64,000 nt of DNA from Poecilobothrus nobilitatus. Lineage: Eukaryota > Arthropoda > Insecta > Diptera > Dolichopodidae. Position numbers and translations under genes: made by a program. The stretch is taken from the NCBI GenBank assembly GCA_947095535.1, contig OX352772.1, forward strand, positions 220,550,988 through 220,614,987. The letters run 5' to 3'. The notes under the pieces are model-generated. The model was not told where the DNA came from and did not search any database. It was given only the letters and a program-made list of their open reading frames with translations. This document shows positions 1 to 10,132 of this stretch, in pieces; the first letter of the stretch is position 1; every line of letters begins with the position of its first letter.

Positions 1-95
1 TAAATGTCTTTTTGTTAAGTGTCTCTTTTGCGAAATGTCCACTGAACAAATGTCCAGTTTCGAAGTGTAAGTTGCCAAGTGTACCGTACCCCTTT
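1..95. repeat. Degenerate minisatellite, 15-17 bp unit
   Basis: About six imperfect units built on AAATGTCC or AAGTGTC followed by a TTGCG-like spacer run head to tail from the window edge to the GTACCGTACCCC end. Units differ from each other at several positions, so this is an old or fast-diverging array. Nothing indicates that it is coding. It continues off the left edge. Confidence 0.6.
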
Positions 96-355
96 AAATT
101 ATATTATATGTACATATATATAATAATCTATCCTACTAATACTATAGTCTCTAGTAGTCCCTATATATAATATTTATGTCTCTATTACTATTATAGTCTA
201 TAGATTATATCTCTACTACTATTATAGTCTATACCACAGAGAAGTTTTTTTTAAAGACAAGAAAAAAAGTTTTGCATCTTAAGATAAACATTCACATGCA
301 CTAAGTGACTTTGAATATATAATAATATCAAATATGTATAAAGTGATCAACAGAC

Positions 356-535
356 ATTTGGGGCCATAGGACAACTCGAGCCCTGCACAACTGGGGCCAA
401 CGACAATTGGGCCCAGCGATAAGTGGGTACATAAGCAATTGGGATTATAAACAATTGGGTCCATATACAATTGGGGCCATTAACAATTGGGGCCATAAGC
501 AATTGGGTCCAACGGTAACTGGGTAAAAAACTTGC
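356..535. repeat. Degenerate minisatellite, 15-16 bp unit (ACAATTGGGGCCATA)
   Basis: Eleven or so tandem units with consensus ACAATTGGGGCCATA, varying as ACAACTGGGGCCAACG, CAATTGGGTCCAACG and similar. The block is much richer in G+C than the flanks. A minus-strand open frame across it (279-470) is a by-product of the repeat and is not called as a gene. Confidence 0.75.
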
Positions 536-598
536 TTATGTATATGATACTATATATTTATTGCTTATGTATATGATAACTTGCTTATGTATATGCTA
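530..598. repeat. Short tandem repeat (CTTGCTTATGTATATGATA)
   Basis: Three partly overlapping copies of CTTGCTTATGTATATGATA, directly after the 15-bp minisatellite. Spacing between copies is irregular. Confidence 0.6.
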
Positions 599-616
599 TG
601 ATTAAGTAGAAATTGT

Positions 617-755
617 AGAGTTGGACTCAAAAGCAGGGTTATACGCTTTTACAGTATATTTATATATGTGTATATATGAGATTCTGAGTTAGGAGGGATT
701 TTAGAGTTGGATTCAAAAGAATACTTATACGATTTTTCCAGAATATTTATATACA
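617..755. repeat. Direct repeat pair, about 50 bp each
   Basis: The segment from about 617 (TAGAGTTGGACTCAAAAG, then TTATACG and a TATTTATATA end) recurs at about 703 with a few substitutions. The offset is about 86 bp. No coding content is visible. Confidence 0.5.
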
Positions 756-1199
756 GGGTGTCCCGCGTAAATTTTCACATAGAAAAGGAGGTGGTGGGCA
801 GCATCACAACGAACAATAAATTCTATGCTTGGGGGGAGGAGTCTATCTCGAACCCCTAATGAGTTATGAGGTTTTGAAGACTTATAACTTTGAAAATATG
901 TTATTTTGAAGTTATATCTATAGAATTAGAACTCTGAAGATATTGACAAAATTGAAAAAGGGAATTTACAGCATATTAAATTATCATAGCCCACAATCAA
1001 TTTAGTTTGTAGGCTTTTTAGTATTGAACTAAGGACGACTTAAAAGAGAAATTTATCAATTTAAAAAACAAAAAATGGTTTAAAAATTCATAAAACAAAA
1101 CTTTACCCTATTAACTACTACATTTTAAAAATCTAAATTATTTCTGTAATTATCCTTTGTATTTTAATCCCATAACACGTCATGAGATCCGAAAACTAA
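751..1199. other. Unassigned repeat-like stretch beginning ACAGGGTGTCCCGCG
   Basis: ATACAGGGTGTCCCGCGTAA at 751 resembles a motif often seen at the edge of dispersed repeats in arthropod genomes. I cannot assign it to a named family from memory alone. The rest, to about 1199, is AT-rich with no supported gene. Confidence 0.3.
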
Positions 1200-1915
1200 A
1201 AAATTTATGACATAAAATACACTTTATGGTTTACAAAAAAAAATATAACAAAAAATTTAATTGCAATATTTTCAGTCACATTATTAGTTATCACAGTCAC
1301 TCTAACAGGAGTACCGTAATATAGAATTGGTTGGAAGATTGTTTTCAAAATTAATAATTTACTATCTAGATTTAAATCAGATTTTTGGTTAATAAAGGGG
1401 TATAGGATACAAATTGGTTTGTTTACTTTGTCAATTGTGCATGAAATATGATTTTTAAATGTTAATTTGTTGTCCAAAGTGACACCCAAATATTTAATTT
1501 CAGTAAGCCACTTAATTTTTTGAGAACTCAAAGCTAATTTATTTTTGGTTTATAGCAAATTTTCCTCTTGCGAGTAAAATAAATGGCTTTGATTTTTTCA
1601 GTATTAATAGAAATTTTCCATTCAGAAAAAAATTTAGATAAATTTCCAAGTGGTGAGGATTGGAGTTTATATTCAATTATTTCACTAAAACATCATTTGT
1701 AAGAATACATGTACCATCTGCAAATATAGAAATTTCTGTGCTTTCACAACGGGGAATGTTATATACATATATATTATATAAAGTGGGTCGTAATACAGAG
1801 CCTTGTGGTACTCCAGCTGGAATTTTGATCGTCTCTGAGTAGTCGGATCCAATAAGAATATGAAAACTTCTATTTTCTAAAACGCTTTACAAAGTTTTGA
1901 GTAAGTAAAGCGGCA
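1200..1915 (-). pseudogene. Jockey-like LINE reverse transcriptase fragment (LINE-G)
   Basis: Read on the minus strand from 1915 down, this encodes the middle and C-terminal part of a non-LTR reverse transcriptase. Visible motifs are AGVPQGSVL near 1815, then FADG near 1720 where the family has the catalytic FADD, then KYLGVTLDNKLTFKNHI (1531-1205 frame), the block that usually follows the palm. The endonuclease, the N-terminal half of RT and the 3' end are missing. The last aspartate of the FADD box is replaced by glycine and frames are broken between blocks, so it is dead. The GVPQGSVL-FADD spacing fits the Jockey clade best. Confidence 0.75.
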
Positions 1916-2427
1916 GTTGGATATTTATTAATTTATAATTTTTGATTTTTAATTTTTAAATTTTTAATTCTTAATTTTTGATTTTTAATTTTAATTTGTG
2001 TTTTTTAATTTTATATGTATACTCTTAAAAACTATGTGAACTCAAATTATACGATCATACAGCTTTTGCTAAGGTCTAAAATATTTAATTTTAACTATCA
2101 TATAACAAATATACTACTCTGTAAATAAATATAGCTAAACAATAAAGATAAAAAAAAAAGTTATGATTGAAATAATTAATTTTTTTACAATATAGAGATA
2201 TGTATAAATCTATATATGTATGTAAATATTTAATCATGACAAATAGACTCTAAAGTATAAAATGTTGTTTATTATTACTTAAAAACGTCATTAAACGTTA
2301 AAAAAGGAATAACAGAAGAGAAAAAGTAAAACAAATTAATTTTTTTATTCAACTGCACAAAAAAAAATACATAATAAAAAAATATCGTAAATTTAATTTT
2401 AATTAAACGTTAAACGAAAAATACAAA

Positions 2428-2556
2428 ATGTCTAAAGAATTTTTAAGAATTCATGAAGATACCATTCCAGAATTTCATGGTAATGTAAATGACTTTAAAA
2501 ATTTTATCGATTGCGTGGATAATATTGTTTCACAATATGAGAATAAGAATAAATAA
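2428..2556 (+). pseudogene. LTR-retrotransposon gag N-terminal scrap
   Basis: A 42-codon frame starting at ATG 2428 contains IPEFHGNVNDFKNFIDCVDNI. This resembles the N-terminal gag block of arthropod Gypsy-type elements, where an I-P-x-F-x-G motif precedes a short helical segment. It ends at a TAA and no other gag or pol sequence follows. A-rich sequence precedes the ATG. Similarity is judged by eye over 40 residues, so the superfamily assignment is tentative. Confidence 0.45.
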
Positions 2557-3289
2557 GTTTTGAAAATGCAATAATATTTTGTACAGTTATTACCACCTCT
2601 ACTCCATTTGGAGTAAACTGCTTCAGTTTAGCCTCTGAAAAAGCCCTATTTTGAAATCTACTTCGATTTTCAATTTAACGAAATCTGATACAATTTTTTG
2701 AAATTTACTACAAATTTTTTGAATTTAACACAATTTCAAATCAAATAAAGATTTGATATACAAACAGGCAAAATTTATTACATATTCAGTTCAATAAAAA
2801 AATTTTCTGCTAGAGCAACAAAAATTATTTCCATTACATACTTCAAAAAATATAAAGGGAAAGAATGAAATGTTACTTTTTAGCCTAGAAACCTACTTAT
2901 GTATTTTTCTCGAATTGAAATTCGAAAGTAAAACTATTTTCACAACAGAAGTTGTAAAATGAAGCGCAGAGAAAAAATTCAAATTTCACATTATTTAAAA
3001 AAAGTAAAATAAGTACTTTTATAGAATAAATATTTTAAAAGATAAGACAAAATCGAAAATCATAATTGTTATTTTTGCTTCCAGTTTAAATGTAGCGTAT
3101 GTAGAATCGTGCAACATTGCTGCAATAAAGATTTTTTAGATTTTTTATATATTTTTTTTTATTTGATTTATTTTAATTTGATTTCAGGCAATATTACATT
3201 GTGTATAAGAAATTAAATGTATTATTTTATAATTAACAATAATTTAATTAAAAGAAAAGAAAACAAAAAATTTTTTTTACATATTACAC
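2557..3289. other. AT-rich stretch without recognisable features
   Basis: No supported coding, RNA or transposon feature. The segment near 2600-2700 has short oligo-T and AAATTT runs. Its TGAAAAAGCCCTATTTT at about 2636 is similar to a phrase inside the H2 family, so a very decayed H2 remnant is possible. Confidence 0.3.
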
Positions 3290-3386
3290 AACTAATAATA
3301 ATAATAATAATAATGATAATAATAATAGTAATAATAACAATAATAATAGTAATAATAATAATAGTAACAGTAATAATAACAATAAC

Positions 3387-3420
<34 letters not shown>

Positions 3421-3437
3421 GTAACAGTAATACATAA
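3290..3437. repeat. AAT/ATT-type microsatellite with AGTAAC interruptions
   Basis: A long run of AAT triplets with regular GTAAT, ACAAT and AGTAAC variants. Long isoleucine-rich frames on both strands here (3217-3444 and 3222-3497) are translations of the microsatellite, not genes. Confidence 0.9.
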
Positions 3438-3496
3438 TATGTAATTATTTAAACAAAAATGTATAATGTTCATATAATTAAATGAAATTATTTTCA

Positions 3497-3620
3497 ATAT
3501 AGTTAAATATAATATAGTTCAATATGGTTCTTTTAATATAACTTAGTTAAATTTAATATAATTCAATATAGTTCAATATAGTTCAACATAGTTCTTTTAA
3601 TATAATTTAATTAAATTTAA
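3497..3620. repeat. Short tandem repeat (ATATAGTTCAAT-like)
   Basis: Repeated AATATAGTTCAATATAGTTC units alternate with TTCTTTTAATATAA blocks, the larger unit recurring at roughly 60-75 bp. From 3620 to 3937 the sequence is AT-rich and I see no further feature. Confidence 0.6.
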
Positions 3621-4169
3621 TATAGATAATTCTATTAATATAATTTTATTATGTTACAAAGTTTATTAAAATATTATTAGTTAAATTTAATAGAATTTAA
3701 TAATTAATATAAAAAATAATCTTTAATTACGACCTTGTTAATTTTTTTGTCCATCCACGTCCACGGCTTACTAAAAAAGAAAGGAAATCGCTTAATATGG
3801 AATTAATGTTCTTCAGTTAATTTTGTAGTAGATTTTTGTTGTAGATTGTAGATTAAATGTTATAAATAGTTTTTCGAACATTAATGCTGATATCCATTAT
3901 TTTAATTCCATATGTATACCCTTTTTTCATTGTTCATGTTTATTTATTTATTTATACTGCTTAGCACAAACAGTTTACATAAAATTTATAATATATATAA
4001 TAACTAGTAAACAATAATAAATTGTTAAATACAATAAAAGATATAATAAAAATAATATAATTGTTAAGTATAAATAAACTTAGAACTAAAGATTAAAATT
4101 AAAAATCATATACATAGGCATATACTTTACAGTGCAACAAGAAACAAAAACAAACAAAAAATCCTAATA

Positions 4170-7090
4170 TTAATAGCGATTGTATAATTTTTGTTTTTGG
4201 GAATGTTTTGAAAGTGTAAAGTCAATGTTAAGTTTATGTTTGTTACCTATAATAAGCATCCTATTAATAGGTTCAAATTTGCCATAATTAGTCCTATGAT
4301 TATAGGTTTTAAACAAATTGCAAGAGCGAAGGCGTTGAAGATTTCTAATATTAATTTTACTAGAAATTAAAGTAAATTTAACATAACCCTTGACAATTTC
4401 TGTAATGAAAATAACATTAGAAACCTCACGTCTAAAACTTAAAGTACACAAATCAATTAACTTTAGCCTTTGTTCATATGGTGGCAAAATAATAGGATTT
4501 GACCATGGCAAGTGGCGTAAAGCAAATCTAAGAAAGTTTTTCTGTACTGCCTCGATCCTATCAATGTGTACCATGTAAAATGGAGACCAAATCTGACTAG
4601 CATATTCGAGGTTCGGTCTTACAAGACAAGTGTACAACGATTTAAGAACATAGGGATCTGAAAATTCCTTAGAAGAACGTCTAACAAACCCCAATAATGA
4701 ATTAGCTTAATTTATAATATTATTATAATGAATTTTAAAGCTAAGTTGGGAATCAAAATACACACTTAAGTCTTTTATTGAAGTAACTTTAGGTAAACTA
4801 ATACCATCTAAGCTATAGTTGAAATAAATAGGACTAGAACGGCGTGTATAAGATAACAATGCGCATTTATTTACATTAAGTAGTAGACAGTAGACAATTA
4901 TTAACGCACCAATTGTTAAAGTTTTGAAGGTCATTCTGCATAAGGACAGCGTCCTTATAAGATGTAATCTTTTTAAAGATTGTCATATCATGAGCGTAAA
5001 CTTAAAGCTCACAATTAGAAATGGTAGAAGTAACATCATTTACAGATAAAATAAAAAGTAAAGGACCAAGGTGGCTATCTTGGAGAACACCGGGATTTGC
5101 CACGAATGGTTCTGAAATCACATTTTTGAATATAACACTATAAGAGCGATCACACAAATAAGAATATATCCACTTTAGGAAAAACTCTGGGAAGCCATAT
5201 TTTTTTAGTTTTAGTAATATAACTATGTGACAATAGATCAAATGCTTTACTAAAATCAGTATAAACAACATCTGTTTGAAAACCATCTTCCATGTTATTG
5301 AGGAGGAGGGACGTTGTTTCAATTAGGTTTGTCACAGTAGATTTTTGTTTTTTAAAACCATGTTGGTTATGAATTAAAAGATTAGAACAGTGATTATAAA
5401 TTGAATCCGTTATAATTAGTTCAAATAATTTTGGAATAGAAGATAATTTGGCTATGGGACGATAGTTAGTAATTTCATTTTTAGCATTCTTTTTGTGAAT
5501 TAGTCTGATATAAGACATTTTCCAAAAAGGAGGAAAAAGTCCGAAATTTAATGAGTTTTTGAAGAGTAATGTTAGAGGCGTAGTGAGAATGTTAGAACAC
5601 TTGCTCAGAATTATTTCCGGTGCAAGATATTTGGAAACTATTTCTTCATTTATATTTATGTCATTAAGAAACGTTTTTTGACAACTGTCCATAAAGGAGA
5701 AAAAATTTTCATTTGGCGAAAAGGAAGAATCACAATATGAAGTGCTGAAAAACTCACAAAAATACCTCGAAATAACTAAAGTATCATTACTTGAAAGTGA
5801 ATTGAAATTCATAAATGTAGGGTAATCATTACAATTACGTGTAGAATTTATGAATTTCCAAAATTTTTTCGGATCAGATTTTAGTTTACTTGCCATTTGG
5901 TTAATATAATTATTGCAAAGAATATCGGATGACTTTTTAAAATTATCAAAAAATATGACAAAATTGTTATAGTCATTAATATCTTTTGATTTGAGATATT
6001 TACGCCAGGCTTTGTTTTTCTTATTTCTGAGAGATCTAAGCTCCTGTGTGAACCATGGTGGGCCAGATTGGGAAGATCTTTTTTTTGAAATAGGAACGAA
6101 TTGAGTAAAACCTTCGAACATAATTTCATAAAACCTAATTGTCATTTGATTTAGGTCTATATTATTATATAAAGACGTGAAGTCATAGGTATTTAAGAAA
6201 TTTATTAGTCCGGGAAAGTTGGTTTTATTGGAATTAAAACTATAAGAATATGCTGCTTCAAGATTTACGGAATTAGTTAAACAATAGGTAAAACTTATTG
6301 AAGATTGATAAGGGTCTAACGCAACAAGTGATAACACCACAGTCACAGAAAGTGATATTATACCAATCAGAAGCAAATATTAAATCCAATTGCTTATCTT
6401 TAAAATTATGATGGTGGGAAACCTGTTGTAAATTGTTGGTATTTAATCCATCAATAAATTGCGAATCAGTTTCACTCACCGAAAAATCCGGAATCAAAAA
6501 AGATTCTTCATCATGATTAATCCATGTTATATGAGGGAGATTAAAATCTCCACATGAAATTAACTAATCATTAGGACCTGAATTACAGCAATAATATAAA
6601 TATAAATATTAATAATGTAATATAAATATTTAAATTCGAAGAAGGTGGAATGTATATGTTAACAATATTTACATTTCTGTTTGAAAATTTTATATTCACA
6701 CCTATTTTTTCAAGACAGTCTACGTTAGAAATAGGAATTTCTTTTGCATTAAAAGAGTTTTTGATGACAATCAATACACCCCCCCCCCCCTTTAGGAATG
6801 TAACTATTAGATACATTAGGTTCAGATTATCTATCTTTTCTAAAAACAGAATATGAGCTAACGAAAAGCTCAAGATTGTTAATAGAAGAATTTAGCCAAG
6901 TTTCAGTTAATGCAAATACGTCAAACTTTAAACTTATTGAATTAAGTAAGACTTGACTTGTTTTTGTTCTAAGACCTCTGACATTTTGATAATATATTGA
7001 TAAATTTATCAAAATTGAAGAATCTATCAAAGATGTAGAGATCTTTTTTAAATTATTTATTGGCGCGAAAAAATTTATTATAATTATCAT
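4170..7090 (-). pseudogene. LINE-A copy 1 ORF2: endonuclease and reverse transcriptase, disabled
   Basis: The N-terminus (7090-6827) has the apurinic-type endonuclease start with YYQNVRGLRTKT and LTETWL. Further endonuclease pieces lie in other frames at 6873-6583 and 6497-6273. The frame 6376-5150 covers the linker and RT blocks (YRPIAKLSSIPKLFELIIT; VVYTDFSKAFDLLSH). The PQG block reads as PGVLQDSHLGPLLF near 5080. The catalytic box near 4990 reads YAHD in place of YADD and is preceded by a stop. The C-terminal domain follows at 4934-4707 and 4694-4170. Frameshifts at about 6830, 6500 and 5150 and the altered active site make this inactive. The same YAHD and the same stop occur in the 49784-52721 copy. 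A C10 homopolymer at about 6780 lies in the endonuclease. Confidence 0.85.
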
Positions 7091-10000
7091 TCGAAATTTG
7101 TAAGTGATTGTAATAATTACTATTACAATGACTGCGGTATGCCTTTAAGTCGTCTGAGACATCTTTAGAAGATATACCTTTAGTTTCGTGAAATTTTATA
7201 TATAATTTATATAATTCTTTGTATTCGGTTGGTAAACCTTCGTTATCAATTAAAACTTTTATACTTGTTCTGGTTTTACCTTCCAACACAGTATTATATT
7301 TATCATCAAACAAGTATAACAAATATAATCTGACTATGTTATAGACTTTATCTTCTCTTAGCCTAGAAAGAGCGACTGTATAGTCGTTGTTGGCAAGAGA
7401 TTGTTGTGTCATTCTTGTTATCGGTGGTAAAAGCGGGTTAATAATTGAAGGTTGAAGAGTTTCACCTTGAACAAAGTTTATGAATTTAGAAGTAGAAGGA
7501 ACATTTGGTGAAGTTGAGGAAGAAGGGGGAGGTTCAGTTATCGAAACACAATTAGAATTGGTAATTTCAGGATCTTTAGTTAGTGATGCAGTATTAAAAG
7601 CGTTTATATTGTTATTACTGTTCTGAATAGTATTGTGGGTATGAGATTCGTTGTTCTGATTTATGTTTGAAGTAGTGTAAGTGTCTGAGTTAGTGTTTAC
7701 TATGATTAAGGAATTATTTGTGTCTGTTGTGCTAGAGTTTAATGACTTGTCAGCGGTTGAACTATTATTAGGATGAACAGTTAAATTATTAAGAGTTAAT
7801 GCTAGAATTAGAATTACTATTATCAGAAACAATCTTATTATTTTTAGATATTATTTTTATATTATTACGAGAAATATTTTTATTTTTATACCCGTACGAT
7901 AGGATCGGGTATAATAAAATTACTCCTCCGTTTGTAACACCTCGAAATAAGCGAGCTAGATATACCTTCAAAGGTATGGATCGGATCAGAAAAAAATTCT
8001 AAGACTTTTGAGCCATGTCCGTCCGTCCGTCCGTCCGTCAGCACGCTAACTCAAAAACTAAGAAAGCTAGAATCTTGAAATTTACACAAAATATTCTGGG
8101 AGTAATTTGTAGGTTCCCTATTTTTTTTGGTTGAGTTTGGACGAAGCCTTAGGGTAGCTCTCGAACACCTAACTTTTAGATCCCCACATTTTTTTTGAAA
8201 TAGAGCTATGAAATTTTAACTGCTGATAGATGTCACAAAAATATTAATTTTATTTTTAATAACTTTTTTTTGTACCCCCACCCGTTACGGAGCTACAGCT
8301 CCCCAAAAGTTCAAAAAAGCTCTATATTTAATTTGTTATAGCACAAGTTGTATAAGGTATATCTTCATTTTGAAAATCCCAAACGATTACAATAAATATA
8401 TTTTTGTGGCATACGGTGTCTTAATTTACCGTTAAACGAAACTAAAATTTTGCGAAACTAAAATTTTGCAAAATCCTTTAACCCTTCTATCTTCTAAACG
8501 GTTTAATTTGGAAACTCGAAATTTTGACAGAAGTTAGATCTTTGAAAATAAGTATTAGTCATCTCAGAAATTTTTTTTGTATCACCCTCCGCTTAGGAGC
8601 TGTAAGGGGTAAAAAACTGAAAATTTCCAATTTTTAAGCACCTGTAACTTGAACACCTGTTAAAATTTTTTTAAAGTAATACACAAAAATTAAAGCTTCA
8701 ATATTATACTTTTATTTCTGGTAATTATTTTTTTTAATAATATAGGGTTACTTTATAATTGACGAAAGTGTTACTTGATTTTTTCAAATTTTCAAACTAA
8801 TTTCTTCAATAAATTTTTTGCATTTGTTTTACTGGATAATTTGAAATTGTTGAGGATACAATGCGTAGTACAAAAAATGTAAATAAATAAACAACATAAC
8901 GGTTGCTTGAAGAATTTTTATTTATATAATATTGATATACATACTTATATAATATCATGTTTATTTACATATCGTATATGTCATTAGTGAATGAATGATA
9001 AGAGTATAGATGTATATTATATAGCACCGTATTTACATACATATATGTATTTTATTGTACTTATAAGAAATTATTCTGCCAATGGAATATTTAAATATAA
9101 TATAATATAATATTTAAAATTATATTTATTATTTTGTACTAAGTAAATTTAATATACATTTACCGCTTAGTATTAAATGGTACTATAGAATATTTGAAAA
9201 AGTTTTGGATTGATAATCGTTATGTGGAAGGTTAGAATTTGCTTTAGAAGAATGTATAAACATATAGTTTGAATATATCTACAACCCATAGTTCTAGAAA
9301 TTATAAAATTCACCGAAATTATTTTAAAATACTAAAATATTAAAAAAATAATATTGTAAGTAGAGTTAGCTGTTAGCTGTGTTAGCTGTGAACATACTAA
9401 CGGTTCGTACGGGTATCTAAGTGTTGACAAAGGCAACTGTATTCTTCCTCGTTATTATTATTATTCCTATTTTTATTATTATTATTTCTTATATTTTTAT
9501 TTTTATTAATTTTATTACTTATAATATTATTTTTTTTATTACTATTGTCATTAATATTTAACTTACTATCTAATTTGCTTTTCGCATGTTTACCTCTAAT
9601 ATCCCGCAATTTTGTAATTGTGTTCCCCTTATTCCAAAATTTAAGATTTTTCACCTTCATGATTATGTTTTTATGTTTAAAATTTATGTTTAATATAGTA
9701 CTCAAGACTTTTTTCTGTAGTTTCTGACCAGATCTCTTAATGTATTCTTTAAATATTTTTTTCGGTCAGAAAGAAAACTGCATAATGCCCGGTTAAAGCT
9801 ATCGTAGCTTTTGGCCATATCGTTAAAGCATACCGAATTACTTTTTAGAGCATCCACTGCTTTGGCCGTGCAACCTTGGCAGTCGCTTTTTATATCATTT
9901 AAGTAAACCATCAACTCGTCTTTAAGAATATGAATAGGGTGGTTTAAATCTTTGCAACTTTTGCAAACAAAATGATGCGAAATAAACGTGTTACATGTTT

Positions 10001-10115
10001 GCCAGCCGCTGGGGGCATTATTGCAAACCCCATGGAACTTTCTGTTACAGATGCCATTGCATGCGAATTTTGTCCTGTTACTACAACTGCATATATTGTA
10101 ACGAAATTTTGACAA
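7053..10115 (-). pseudogene. LINE-A copy 1 ORF1 (PHD-like finger, Asn-rich middle, conserved C-terminal domain), interrupted
   Basis: The start is ATG 10115. The first 60 residues hold a Cys/His cluster (CSC, CNGIC, CNRKFHGVC, HHFVCKSC) spaced like a PHD/RING-type zinc finger. After a frame slip near 9705 the frame continues as a Lys/Asn-rich segment to 9453, where the H1 element interrupts it. Beyond the insertion, 7832-7053 encodes an Asn/Ser/Thr-rich stretch and then a C-terminal block (ALSRLRED...YNIVRLYLLYLF...KVLIDNEGLPTEYKELYKLYIKFHETKGI). That block recurs in LINE-I (20807-20454) and at 26920-27092. ORF1 ends overlapping the ORF2 start by about 38 bp. In LINEs ORF1 usually binds RNA. 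The C-terminal block is not a domain I recognise. Confidence 0.75.
7887..9452 (+). mobile_element. Helentron-like non-autonomous element, family H1, copy 1-A (full length, DINE-1/INE-1-like)
   Basis: Starts TATACCCGTACGATAGGATC with a hairpin (TACCCG pairing with CGGGTA), followed by ACTCCTCCGTTTGTAAC and a CCATGTCCGTCCGTCCGTCC block at 8013. It ends GTTCGTACGGGTA (inverted copy of the 5' TACCCGTACGA), then a GTTGACAAAGGCAAC stem-loop and ATTCTTCCTCGTT. INE-1/DINE-1 of Drosophila has the same order of parts: TATACCC/GGGTATA hairpin, CATGTCCGTC repeats, inverted GGGTATCT, 3' hairpin and a TCTCTTGTT-type end. No coding capacity. The paralogous empty site in LINE-A copy 2 (53510-53515) shows insertion in a T run with no target duplication. 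Confidence 0.88.
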
Positions 10116-10132
10116 GATGTTCCCATTTGAAA

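Larger units (their letters stand above)
3938..10128 (-). mobile_element. LINE-A copy 1 (non-LTR retrotransposon, CR1/Jockey-like), split by Helentron-like copy 1-A
   Basis: A two-ORF LINE lying on the minus strand. The 3' end is at about 3938 with an (ATAAA)n-type tail rather than poly(A). ORF2 (endonuclease plus reverse transcriptase) occupies about 7090-4170 and ORF1 about 10115-7053. The element is split at 7887-9452 by an H1 repeat. Outside that insertion it is nearly identical to the copy at 49562-53645. Compared with that copy it has lost about 40 bp of the RT N-terminal region near 5622 but keeps the ORF1 N-terminal PHD-like region, which the other copy lacks. The 5' limit is taken just upstream of the ORF1 ATG at 10115 and is uncertain. 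Confidence 0.85.

Noticed and set aside
279..470. 63-codon minus-strand frame over the minisatellite
   Set aside because: It consists of translated 15-bp repeats; no family similarity.
3217..3497. Long isoleucine/threonine-rich frames on both strands
   Set aside because: They are translations of the AAT/ATT microsatellite and have no domain or start context.
7887..9452. H1 as a classical TIR transposon or MITE with TACCCGTACGA inverted repeats
   Set aside because: The inverted repeat is not terminal at the 3' side (a 38-bp tail with stem-loop follows) and the empty site shows no target duplication.
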